A stretch of DNA of 23,830 nucleotides, from positions 1 through 23,830 of the forward strand of contig JAEYOX010000036.1 in assembly GCA_023411265.1 (NCBI GenBank), given 5' to 3'. Below the pieces are notes generated by a model. The model was given only the letters and a program-made list of their open reading frames with translations. It made no database searches and was not told the DNA's origin. A program made the translations under genes and the position numbers. The stretch comes from Bacteroidota bacterium (lineage in GTDB: Bacteria; Bacteroidota; Bacteroidia; Flavobacteriales; Weeksellaceae). Positions 6,096 to 12,741 of this stretch are shown piece after piece (position 1 is the first letter of the stretch; every line of letters starts with the position of its first letter).

Positions 6096-7508
6096 ATGAA
6101 AGTAGAACAAATTTATACCGGATGTTTAGCACAGGGTGCTTATTACATCACTTCCAATGGAGAAGCAGCCATTATTGACCCATTGCGTGAAACGCAACCT
6201 TACATTGACCGCCTGGAAAAAGACGGCGTTAAACTCAAATACATTTTTGAAACACACTTTCACGCTGATTTCGTTTCGGGACACATTGATTTGAGTAAGA
6301 AAACAAATGCACCTATTGTTTACGGTGCTACGGCTCAACCCGAATTTGAAGCGATTGTTGCAGAAGATAATCAAGTGTTTGAAATCGGAAATGTAAAAAT
6401 AAAAGTTTTGCATACACCCGGGCATACCATGGAAAGTTCTTGTTATTTATTGATCGATGAAAACGGAAAAGAAACAGCTTTGTTTAGTGGCGATACACTT
6501 TTCTTAGGCGATGTAGGCAGACCCGATTTAGCACAAAAAGCGGCTCATATGACACAGGAAGAATTAGCGGGATTGCTTTACGAAAGTTTGTACAACAAAA
6601 TTCTTCCTTTGCCTGATGACGTTACTGTTTATCCTGCTCACGGAGCGGGTTCGGCTTGTGGTAAAAACATGATGAAGGAAACGGTGGATACATTGGGTAA
6701 TCAAAAGAAAATGAATTACGCATTAAACCAACCCAACAAGGAAGCATTTGTCAAAGCCGTTACAGACGGTTTACTTCCGCCACCTGCTTATTTCGGAATG
6801 AATGTAGCAATGAATAAAAAGGGGTACGACAGTTTTGATGAAGTCTTGAAACATGGAATGAAAGCCCTTTCAGCTGAAGAATTTGAAGCAGCAGCAGAAA
6901 CCACAGGAGCTTTGATTTTAGATACACGAAACGACAAAGAATTTGCAAAGGGTTTTATTCCGCAATCTGTCAATATCGGTTTGAGTGGCGATTTTGCTCC
7001 TTGGGTAGGCGCTATGATTGTAAATGTAAAACAACCAATTTTGTTGGTTAACGACAACGGAAAGGAAGAAGAAGCCGTTACACGTTTGAGCCGTGTGGGG
7101 TTTGATAATGTGTTAGGACATTTGTCCGGAGGTTTTGATACTTGGAAAAACGCAGGGAAAGAAACCGACACTGTAAACCGTATCACCCCCGAACAATTTG
7201 CTTCGGATGTAAAAATTGGAGAACACAAAATTATTGATGTTCGTAAGGAAAGTGAATTTGCAGCCGAACATGTGGAAGAAGCCTACAGCAAACCATTGGC
7301 TTATATCAACGATTGGGTGAAGGATATTAATCCACAAGAACATTTTTACTTGCATTGTGCAGGTGGCTACCGCAGCATGATTGCAGCGAGTATTTTACAG
7401 GCAAGAGGTTACAGAAACTTTACCGAAGTAGAGGGCGGTTTTAATGCTATTGCAAAAACCGATGTTCCTAAAACCGATTTCGTATGTCAAAGCAAAATAA
7501 TTAATTAA
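6096..7508 (+). CDS. CstB-like persulfide dioxygenase-rhodanese fusion
   Basis: A 470-residue cytoplasmic enzyme with three parts. Residues 1-230 are a metallo-beta-lactamase fold of the ETHE1/persulfide dioxygenase type, with metal ligands in THFHADFVSGH (His54, His56, Asp58), HTPGHT, GDTLFLGDVGRPDL and PAHGAGS. Residues about 260-360 form a rhodanese fold whose active loop reads VNDNGKEE and lacks the catalytic cysteine. Residues about 370-465 form an active rhodanese with Cys421 in HCAGGYRS. This order matches CstB of Staphylococcus aureus, which oxidises persulfide to sulfite and transfers sulfane sulfur to make thiosulfate. The neighbouring exporter, rhodanese and thioredoxin fit that pathway. 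Confidence 0.9.
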   Translation: MKVEQIYTGCLAQGAYYITSNGEAAIIDPLRETQPYIDRLEKDGVKLKYIFETHFHADFVSGHIDLSKKTNAPIVYGATAQPEFEAIVAEDNQVFEIGNVKIKVLHTPGHTMESSCYLLIDENGKETALFSGDTLFLGDVGRPDLAQKAAHMTQEELAGLLYESLYNKILPLPDDVTVYPAHGAGSACGKNMMKETVDTLGNQKKMNYALNQPNKEAFVKAVTDGLLPPPAYFGMNVAMNKKGYDSFDEVLKHGMKALSAEEFEAAAETTGALILDTRNDKEFAKGFIPQSVNIGLSGDFAPWVGAMIVNVKQPILLVNDNGKEEEAVTRLSRVGFDNVLGHLSGGFDTWKNAGKETDTVNRITPEQFASDVKIGEHKIIDVRKESEFAAEHVEEAYSKPLAYINDWVKDINPQEHFYLHCAGGYRSMIAASILQARGYRNFTEVEGGFNAIAKTDVPKTDFVCQSKIIN

Positions 7509-7511
7509 AAA

Positions 7512-7568
7512 TGGAGAATTGACAGTGGAGAGTGGACAACTTTCAACTTTCAAATTATCAATTATCAA
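7512..7568. repeat. Heptad repeat array without a gene
   Basis: Units of 7 bp run in register: TGGAGAA, TTGACAG, TGGAGAG, TGGACAA, then CTTTCAA twice, then, after one extra A, TTATCAA twice. The TGG-type half and the CAA-type half are roughly complementary, so a folded hairpin is possible. The same vocabulary appears at 8997-9075 and 9483-9512 around the four-helix-bundle gene. It fills the gap between cstB and the rhodanese gene. Confidence 0.8.
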
Positions 7569-7577
7569 TTCAAAAAT

Positions 7578-7895
7578 ATGTTTGGAATTTTAAAAAATAT
7601 GTTTGCACCTACAGACAACAGCGGATTGAAAGAAGCTGTAAAAAACGGTGCGTTTTTAGTGGACGTTCGCACACCTGCCGAGTTTTCGACAGGAAGCGTA
7701 AAAGGTGCGGTAAACATTCCACTGGACAAAGTACAAAGCCAATTATCCAAATTCAAAAACAAAAAAAACATCGTTGTTTTTTGTAGAAGTGGAAACCGTA
7801 GCAGTCAGGCAAAAAGCATTTTGGAACAAAACGGTTTTCAAAATATAATCAATGGTGGTACATGGCAAAATGTAAACCAAGTTGCAAATGAGTAA
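7578..7895 (+). CDS. Single-domain rhodanese sulfurtransferase
   Basis: A 105-residue protein consisting of one rhodanese domain. VDVRTPAEFSTGSVKGAVNIPL is the CH2A-type motif, and the active-site loop FCRSGNRSSQA holds the catalytic Cys69. Such proteins shuttle sulfane sulfur between persulfide carriers in the cytoplasm. It begins 10 bp after the heptad array and has no visible Shine-Dalgarno site, which is common in this phylum. It probably belongs to the operon that includes cstB and thioredoxin. Confidence 0.9.
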   Translation: MFGILKNMFAPTDNSGLKEAVKNGAFLVDVRTPAEFSTGSVKGAVNIPLDKVQSQLSKFKNKKNIVVFCRSGNRSSQAKSILEQNGFQNIINGGTWQNVNQVANE

Positions 7896-7921
7896 GGATG
7901 AAAATATAAAAGATGTAAGCT

Positions 7922-8128
7922 ATGAAGAAATTCGCTAAAAAACATTTGCTCACAATCAGTGGTGTATTTGTTGGAGCAATTGCAGGCTATTTTTATTGGC
8001 AACAAGTAGGTTGCAGTTCGGGAAGTTGTGCCATTACGTCAAACCCGACTAACAGCACCATTTACGGCTCAATTATGGGCGGACTTTTATTCTCTATGTT
8101 TCAAAAAGACAATAAAAAATCAATATGA
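7922..8128 (+). CDS. DUF6132-like small membrane protein with paired cysteines
   Basis: A 68-residue protein with two membrane segments (about 11-26 and 46-61) and a short loop, VGCSSGSCAITSNP, with Cys31 and Cys36 placed close to the membrane. It resembles the DUF6132 family, common beside rhodaneses and YeeE transporters in Bacteroidota. Its last 4 bp overlap the thioredoxin start (ATGA), implying translational coupling. A role in passing sulfur across the membrane is an inference from the cysteines and the neighbourhood; no activity is established to my knowledge. Confidence 0.75.
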   Translation: MKKFAKKHLLTISGVFVGAIAGYFYWQQVGCSSGSCAITSNPTNSTIYGSIMGGLLFSMFQKDNKKSI

Positions 8129-8418
8129 CATTTCAGGAAATGATAAATCAGGATAAACCTGTATTGGTGGACTTCTTTGCCACTTGGTGCGGTCCGTGTA
8201 AAATGATGTCGCCCATTTTGGACGATGTGAAAAATCGTGTTGGCGAAAATGCAAGCATTATCAAAATTGATGTGGACAAAAATCCGCAGGCAGCAGCCGC
8301 ATATCAGGTGCGTGGTGTGCCTACTCTTATTTTGTTCAAAAACGGCAAACCGCTTTGGAGACAATCAGGCGTTGTACCTGCAAACGAACTGGAAAAATTG
8401 ATTAACGAAAACAAGTAA
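8125..8418 (+). CDS. Thioredoxin
   Basis: A 97-residue thioredoxin, slightly shorter than the usual 105 or so. The redox motif is WCGPC (Trp21, Cys22, Cys25) after VLVDFFA, and the cis-proline loop is RGVPTLILFKNG. It is translationally coupled to the DUF6132-like gene by an ATGA overlap. In this operon it likely reduces the rhodanese and OsmC-like proteins or releases sulfide from persulfidated partners. I leave the symbol blank because this is probably a dedicated copy and not the housekeeping trxA. Confidence 0.92.
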   Translation: MTFQEMINQDKPVLVDFFATWCGPCKMMSPILDDVKNRVGENASIIKIDVDKNPQAAAAYQVRGVPTLILFKNGKPLWRQSGVVPANELEKLINENK

Positions 8419-8426
8419 AAACAAAA

Positions 8427-8990
8427 ATGATAGAATTTATAAAGCAGCCCTGGCCTTGGTATGTAGCGGGACCCTTAATCGGATTAACTGTTCCTGCATT
8501 ATTGATTTTGGGCAACAAATCTTTTGGCATCAGCTCATCGTTGCGACACATTTGTGCTTCGTGTATGCCTGCCAATATTCCGTTCTTTAAATACGATTGG
8601 AAAAAAGAAGTGTGGAATTTAGTTTTTGTGTTTGGCATTTTTTTAGGCGGAGCAATAGCCATTAACTTGTTGTCAAGTCCTAATCCTGTTGAAGTTAATC
8701 CCAAATTAGCCCAAGAATTAGCCGGTTACGGCATTACAAACTTCAACAACCTAGTTCCCGAAGACATCATCAATTGGCAATCGTTGTTTACGCTGAAAGG
8801 ATTTTTGCTGATGGTTGTCGGTGGCTTTTTAGTAGGTTTCGGCACACGTTACGCAGGTGGCTGCACCAGCGGACACGCCATTATGGGATTGTCTAATTTG
8901 CAATGGCCATCGTTGATTGCGACCATTAGTTTTATGATTGGTGGCTTCATTATGGCTAATCTCATTTTACCTTTTATTCTCTCTTTGTGA
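8427..8990 (+). CDS. YeeE/YedE-type sulfur transporter, first half
   Basis: A 187-residue inner-membrane protein with about four or five helices. The conserved YeeE/YedE signature YAGGCTSGHAIMG with Cys146 is present, and a second cysteine pair lies in RHICASCMP. Full-length YeeE carries thiosulfate through the membrane by handing it between cysteines in repeated units. In Bacteroidota the transporter is often split into two half-size genes, and the partner here is at 9459-9986. The partner normally follows at once, but here about 470 bp of repeat and a reversed gene intervene. Confidence 0.88.
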   Translation: MIEFIKQPWPWYVAGPLIGLTVPALLILGNKSFGISSSLRHICASCMPANIPFFKYDWKKEVWNLVFVFGIFLGGAIAINLLSSPNPVEVNPKLAQELAGYGITNFNNLVPEDIINWQSLFTLKGFLLMVVGGFLVGFGTRYAGGCTSGHAIMGLSNLQWPSLIATISFMIGGFIMANLILPFILSL

Positions 8991-8996
8991 GTGGAG

Positions 8997-9075
8997 TGGA
9001 CAATGGAAAGTGGAGAGTGGACAATGGACAATGGAGAGTGGAAAGTGGACAACTCTCAACTCTCAACTTTCAACT
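8997..9075. repeat. Heptad repeat array, left flank of the four-helix-bundle unit
   Basis: Eleven 7-bp units run in perfect register: eight of the form TGGACAA, TGGAAAG or TGGAGAG (8997-9052), then CTCTCAA, CTCTCAA and CTTTCAA (9053-9073). The last 15 bp, TCTCAACTTTCAACT (9061-9075), recur exactly at 9498-9512 on the other side of the gene. The stop codon of the reversed gene lies inside this array. Confidence 0.9.
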
Positions 9076-9432
9076 CATTCCAAGGTTTTGTTTAGTAGTT
9101 TTTACCACGCTGATTAGCAATTTTAGTAACTCTTTAATTTTTTGAGAAATGTTCACATACGTTTCCATGGATATATATGCGGAATCCTTTAAAAGGTCAA
9201 TCCAATATTCGGTTTCATTAGCTTCTTTCAAAGCAATGTTCATTTTATTGAGAAAATCTTTTTTGCTTTGTGCGTGTTCAGCTTCACGAATCAAAGCCCC
9301 TATAGCAGTTCCACTACGAAGCAACTGCTTGGATAAAACAAACTCTTTCTGCTCCGAAACCAAATACTTGTAAAGCGAAATAATATTTAATGCAAAAGTG
9401 TAAGATTTTTCAGCAACAACTCCTTTAGCCAT
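9070..9432 (-). CDS. Four-helix-bundle protein, S23/Avd-like
   Basis: A 120-residue all-helical protein of the 23S rRNA intervening-sequence (S23) family, related in fold to the Avd accessory protein of diversity-generating retroelements. The family signature SGTAIGALIREAEHAQSKKDFLNKMNIALKEANETEYW is clear. The start ATG at 9432 gives the usual N-terminus (MAKGVVAEKSYTFALNIISLYKYL); a TTG at 9450 is the alternative. It runs against the operon, between the two YeeE halves, has its own predicted promoter, and ends within a 15-bp direct repeat. Function is unknown; members occur in rRNA intervening sequences and scattered in genomes. Its position suggests insertion as a unit. Confidence 0.88.
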   Translation of the reverse strand: MAKGVVAEKSYTFALNIISLYKYLVSEQKEFVLSKQLLRSGTAIGALIREAEHAQSKKDFLNKMNIALKEANETEYWIDLLKDSAYISMETYVNISQKIKELLKLLISVVKTTKQNLGMS

Positions 9433-9447
9433 AAAAAATAATTTTAA

Positions 9448-9481
9448 CAAAGATAAAAATGAATAAAAATACCATCACAAA
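9448..9481 (-). promoter_or_regulatory. Promoter of the four-helix-bundle gene
   Basis: On the minus strand TTTG (9481-9478) and TATCTTTG (9455-9448) are separated by 22 bp. The -7 box matches TAnnTTTG exactly; the spacer is at the long end. The -7 box lies 15 bp upstream of the ATG, and the promoter overlaps the start of the divergent YeeE gene. Confidence 0.45.
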
Positions 9482-9986
9482 ATCGTCAACTTTTAATTCT
9501 CAACTTTCAACTGAAAAAGAACTTCGTGAGTTAGATGCCATGTGCGTAAACGAAAGCCAATTGGAGCACAAATGGTATCACAATATAAAATACTTAATCG
9601 TCGGAATTTTATTCGGCATCGTGTTCGTAAAAGCAGAAGTAGTCAGTTGGTTTCGCATACAGGAAATGTTTCGTTTACAATCGTTTCATATGTATGGAAT
9701 TATTGGGAGTGCCGTTGTTGTGGGCATGATTTCCGTTTTCTTGATAAAAAAATTAAACATTAAAACCATTTATGGCGAGCCAATTAAGATTTCACCAAAA
9801 ACATTCAACAAAGGACAAATCTATGGCGGTTTGATTTTTGGTTTTGGCTGGGCCATTACAGGTGCTTGCCCGGGTCCGTTGTTTGCACAAATCGGAACAG
9901 GTGCAACTGTTATTGCCGTTACACTTTTGAGTGCTATTGCAGGCACCTGGGTTTACGGATTTTTAAGAGAAAAATTACCGCATTAA
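9459..9986 (+). CDS. YeeE/YedE-type (DUF6691-like) sulfur transporter, second half
   Basis: A 175-residue inner-membrane protein with about four helices (from residue 43). The conserved cysteine motif is FGWAITGACPGPLFAQIG with Cys137, and MYGIIGSAVVVG is typical. The cytoplasmic N-terminus carries DAMCVNESQLEHKWYHN. Residues 8-17 (KSSTFNSQLS) are encoded by heptad repeat units at 9483-9512, so the first 18 residues or so may have been added when the neighbouring unit arrived. It probably pairs with the 8427-8990 product to form one thiosulfate or sulfane-sulfur transporter. It is the last gene of the sulfur cluster. Confidence 0.87.
   Translation: MNKNTITKSSTFNSQLSTEKELRELDAMCVNESQLEHKWYHNIKYLIVGILFGIVFVKAEVVSWFRIQEMFRLQSFHMYGIIGSAVVVGMISVFLIKKLNIKTIYGEPIKISPKTFNKGQIYGGLIFGFGWAITGACPGPLFAQIGTGATVIAVTLLSAIAGTWVYGFLREKLPH
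9483..9512. repeat. Heptad repeat array, right flank of the four-helix-bundle unit
   Basis: Four units in register (TCGTCAA, CTTTTAA, TTCTCAA, CTTTCAA) followed by CT. The last 15 bp, TCTCAACTTTCAACT (9498-9512), duplicate 9061-9075 in direct orientation. This array lies within the coding sequence of the second YeeE half. Confidence 0.85.
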
Positions 9987-10030
9987 AAGCCAACGATGAA
10001 AATTTAATTTTTATTAACTATATTTGAAAA

Positions 10031-10057
10031 TAGTCTGTGGATTTTTTTCACAGACTA
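10031..10057. terminator. Hairpin after the sulfur cluster
   Basis: TAGTCTGTG (10031-10039) and CACAGACTA (10049-10057) form a perfect 9-bp stem with a T-rich loop, 45 bp after the last YeeE stop. No T run follows on the plus strand and only a short one on the minus strand, so termination is likely but not certain. Confidence 0.5.
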
Positions 10058-10102
10058 CTCTTATGGGTAATGAATGGTACAAGGACGCTGCAACAAAGAA
10101 CA

Positions 10103-10584
10103 ATGAAATACATTTTGACTTTATTACTTTTGGCATCAACCAACTTTTCCTTCGGACAAACGAAGTCGGAAAAAGACAGGTTAACCGTTAATCCAAATTA
10201 CGACAAGACATTAGCTGACCAATTAGGTGGAGACGATTACGGAATGAAAAGTTATTTTTGGTCATTTTGAAAACAGGTGCAAACACCACAGCTGACAAAG
10301 AACTTATCAGTGAAAGTTTTAGGGGTCATCTCAATAATATCAACCGATTGGTTGAAGACGGAAAATTAATTGTAGCGGGACCTTTTGGAAAAAATGAAAA
10401 CAATTACAGGGGTATTTTCATCTTCCATAACATTAAATCAATTGAACAATCAAAAGAATTGCTGCAAACAGACCCAGCCATACAAAACGGACTGTTGGAC
10501 TATGAAATTTTTACCTGGTATGGTTCGGCTGCACTTCCTGAATATTTACCATTTTCCGAAAAAATCTGGAAATCCAAACCTTAA
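10103..10584 (+). pseudogene. Secreted YciI-like protein, one-base frameshift
   Basis: The ATG at 10103 begins a clear signal peptide (MKYILTLLLLASTNFSFGQ), followed by a short exported region ending DDYGMKSYF. The frame then breaks at the T5 run 10255-10259. Adding one T restores LVILKTGANTTADKELISESFRGHLNNINRLVEDGKLIVAGPFG..., a YciI (YCII-related) ferredoxin-like domain, to the stop at 10584. The full product would be about 160 residues. The rest of the gene shows no other damage, so the break is recent or a sequencing error. Function of secreted YciI proteins is unknown. Confidence 0.75.
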
Positions 10585-10593
10585 AAATCAACG

Positions 10594-11019
10594 ATGGCAG
10601 CGCTAAAAACCAAACAAAACAATGCAGACGTTCACCAATTCATCCATACGTTTGCGGACACAGAATCAAAGAAAAAGGATAGTTTTGAAATCCTGAAACT
10701 AATGCAGGATTCCACAGGTTTTGAACCTAAGATGTGGGGCGATTCCATGATCGGATTTGGACAATACCATTACAAATCCGAAAGAAGCAGACAGGAAGGA
10801 GATTGGTTTCTGGTAGGCTTTTCACCCAGAAAAACCGCGATTTCCTTATATGTATATTCGGGGACTGCGGCTCAGGATGATTTATTAAAAGATTTAGGGA
10901 AATTTAAAATGGGAAAATCCTGTATCTATGTTAAAAAATTATCCGACATTAACCAAGAAACACTCGTGAAGCTCATTAAATCAACCGTCGAATTCCTACA
11001 AACAAAACATGGCCAATAA
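10594..11019 (+). CDS. DUF1801-family protein
   Basis: A 141-residue soluble protein of the DUF1801 (YdhG-like, frataxin-like fold) family. Typical pieces are the N-terminal helix region KKKDSFEILKLMQ, then MWGDSMIGFGQYHY, then WFLVGFSPRKTAISLYV, then GKSCIYVKKLSDINQETLVKLI. No catalytic residues are established for the family. It starts 10 bp after the broken YciI gene and overlaps the next gene by 11 bp, so these three small genes are probably co-transcribed. Confidence 0.85.
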   Translation: MAALKTKQNNADVHQFIHTFADTESKKKDSFEILKLMQDSTGFEPKMWGDSMIGFGQYHYKSERSRQEGDWFLVGFSPRKTAISLYVYSGTAAQDDLLKDLGKFKMGKSCIYVKKLSDINQETLVKLIKSTVEFLQTKHGQ

Positions 11020-11572
11020 TATGGACAAAGCGACCCAAACCATGATAGCCAACCTGCACAAGAATACAGGTAAAACATTGGAGCAATGGATAGATATTGT
11101 AAAGAAGCAAAACTTTACAAAACACGGAGAAGTCGTTAAGTTCCTAAAAGAGGAGCACGAATTTACCCACGGATTTGCAAACCTTGTAGCACACAAAGCC
11201 AACGAATCGGATGCAGCATCAGCAGAAAATACGGACGACCTGATCACCAAGCAATACAAAGGAAAAGAACATTTTAAAGACATGTACGACAAACTCATTT
11301 CTGAAATTCAGACTTTCGGAAACGACATAGAAATTGCACCCAAAAAAACCTATGTGAGTTTAAGACGAAAAAAACAATTTGCAATTTTAAATCCTGCCAC
11401 CAAAACCCGTTTCGAAATAGGCATCAACCTCAAAGGACAAGAACCCAAAGGAAAACTGGAAGCAGAAAAACCCAATGCAATGTGTTCACACAAAATAAAC
11501 CTCACCGACATAAAAGACGTGGACAAAGAAGTATTGGAATGGATAAGAACAGCTTATAACAACGCCGGATAA
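11009..11572 (+). CDS. DUF4287-DUF5655 protein
   Basis: A 187-residue soluble protein with two domains: an N-terminal DUF4287 helical domain (about residues 8-66, NLHKNTGKTLEQWIDIVKKQ...GFANLVAHKA) and a C-terminal DUF5655 domain (about 85-185, containing FGNDIEIAPKKTYVSLRRKKQFAILNP and FEIGINLKG). Both domains are of unknown function; DUF5655 is related to modules often seen in nucleic-acid-acting proteins. The ATG at 11009 overlaps the DUF1801 gene by 11 bp. ATG 11021 would avoid overlap and lose only four residues. Confidence 0.82.
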   Translation: MANNMDKATQTMIANLHKNTGKTLEQWIDIVKKQNFTKHGEVVKFLKEEHEFTHGFANLVAHKANESDAASAENTDDLITKQYKGKEHFKDMYDKLISEIQTFGNDIEIAPKKTYVSLRRKKQFAILNPATKTRFEIGINLKGQEPKGKLEAEKPNAMCSHKINLTDIKDVDKEVLEWIRTAYNNAG

Positions 11573-11676
11573 AAGAACTACGCTCCCCTTCAGTAAGATC
11601 AAAGCAAAACCTTCTGGAGCTTTTTTAGACTGAACATCTAGGTTTTCATTAATTTCAGAAACTCAATAAATCATCA

Positions 11677-12690
11677 TCACTTCTCCAAATCATAGGTCAG
11701 CACATCTCCCTTTAGCACAATCGGTGTGCCAATATTATTGGTGAACACATTTCCGGTTCCGAGTCCTTGAGGCATGGGATTATTTTTGGTGAACACGTAC
11801 TGTGCGATAGCATTCAGGCCGATATTGCTTTCCAGCGCAGAGGTAATCCACCATCCGGTATTGGTTTTTTCTGCTGCAGAAATCCACTCATCACTTCCAG
11901 AAAAACCACCGACTAATGAGGGTTTCAGGATAATATACTGTGGCAGTATCTCTTCCAACAATATTTGCTTTTCGGAGTGCTGATTGACGCCGATCAGTTC
12001 CTCATCCAGCGCGATGGGTACGGGAGTACGGCTGCAGAGTTGTTTCAACGCCGTTCGGTTTCCGGCTTTTATAGGCTGCTCAATGGAATGAATATTAAGT
12101 TGAGCAAGTTCTTCTAATACTGTTGTGGCTTGATCCGGAGAAAAAGCACCGTTCGCATCCACGCGCAATTCCAGATCCTGCGCCGGAAATTGAGTTCTGA
12201 GAATTTTCAAAATTTTGAGCTCGGTTTTCCAGTCACTACCTATTTTCAGTTTGAGGCAACCGAATCCCTGCTGCAATTTCTCCCGGATCTGTTCCTGCAT
12301 ATATTCTGCATCGCCCATCCAGATGAGTCCGTTGATTCTGATGCCCTTTTTTCCCTCCGTAAATTCACTGCGAAAATACAGACTGCCGCCGTGTTTAAGA
12401 TTCAGCATGGCCTGTTCGTACCCAAACCAAAGCGAAGGGAAGTTACGCAACTCCTCTTTTAATACATCAAAATCTTCGTTGATATTTTGACAAAGCCATT
12501 GCAATTTTGATTCGTATTCCGGAACATCATCACAACTCAATCCGCGAAACAACCCGCACTCACCTATTCCATTTCTGGCGTTTTCTGATATTTCGAGAAG
12601 GTAAGTTTCTTTAGTATGAAGAATCCCACGAGAAGTTCCGCCAGGAGTTTTGAAATGCAAAATGTGACGGCGATAGGCAGCAGTTTTCAT
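11677..12690 (-). CDS. menC: o-Succinylbenzoate synthase (enolase superfamily)
   Basis: A 337-residue enolase-superfamily enzyme. The expected catalytic set is visible: KLKIG with Lys147 and Lys149, Asp178 in RVDANGAF, Glu204 in IEQPI, Asp229 in ALDEELIG, and Lys256 in ILKPSLVGGF. Together these bind Mg2+ and act as the acid/base pair. The sequence resembles flavobacterial MenC, which dehydrates SHCHC to o-succinylbenzoate in menaquinone synthesis. A dipeptide epimerase or another enolase-family role cannot be fully excluded from sequence alone. It lies 51 bp downstream of fbp on the same strand, with no other men genes in view. Confidence 0.82.
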   Translation of the reverse strand: MKTAAYRRHILHFKTPGGTSRGILHTKETYLLEISENARNGIGECGLFRGLSCDDVPEYESKLQWLCQNINEDFDVLKEELRNFPSLWFGYEQAMLNLKHGGSLYFRSEFTEGKKGIRINGLIWMGDAEYMQEQIREKLQQGFGCLKLKIGSDWKTELKILKILRTQFPAQDLELRVDANGAFSPDQATTVLEELAQLNIHSIEQPIKAGNRTALKQLCSRTPVPIALDEELIGVNQHSEKQILLEEILPQYIILKPSLVGGFSGSDEWISAAEKTNTGWWITSALESNIGLNAIAQYVFTKNNPMPQGLGTGNVFTNNIGTPIVLKGDVLTYDLEK

Positions 12691-12741
12691 CAGGTTTCTA
12701 TTTAAAAAAGACGCCTAAGCGCCCTTATACATTGTTTTATG

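Noticed and set aside
8849..9052. Minus-strand ORF with the repeated HSPLSIVHSPLSIVHS
   Set aside because: The residue repeat comes from translating the heptad DNA array, and the rest is a shadow of the YeeE gene.
8997..9075. CRISPR-like array
   Set aside because: The units are 7 bp with no spacers, no cas genes are nearby, and the unit sequence drifts in steps; it is a short tandem repeat.
9070..9432. Diversity-generating retroelement based on the Avd-like protein
   Set aside because: No reverse transcriptase, template repeat or variable repeat with adenine-specific changes is present.
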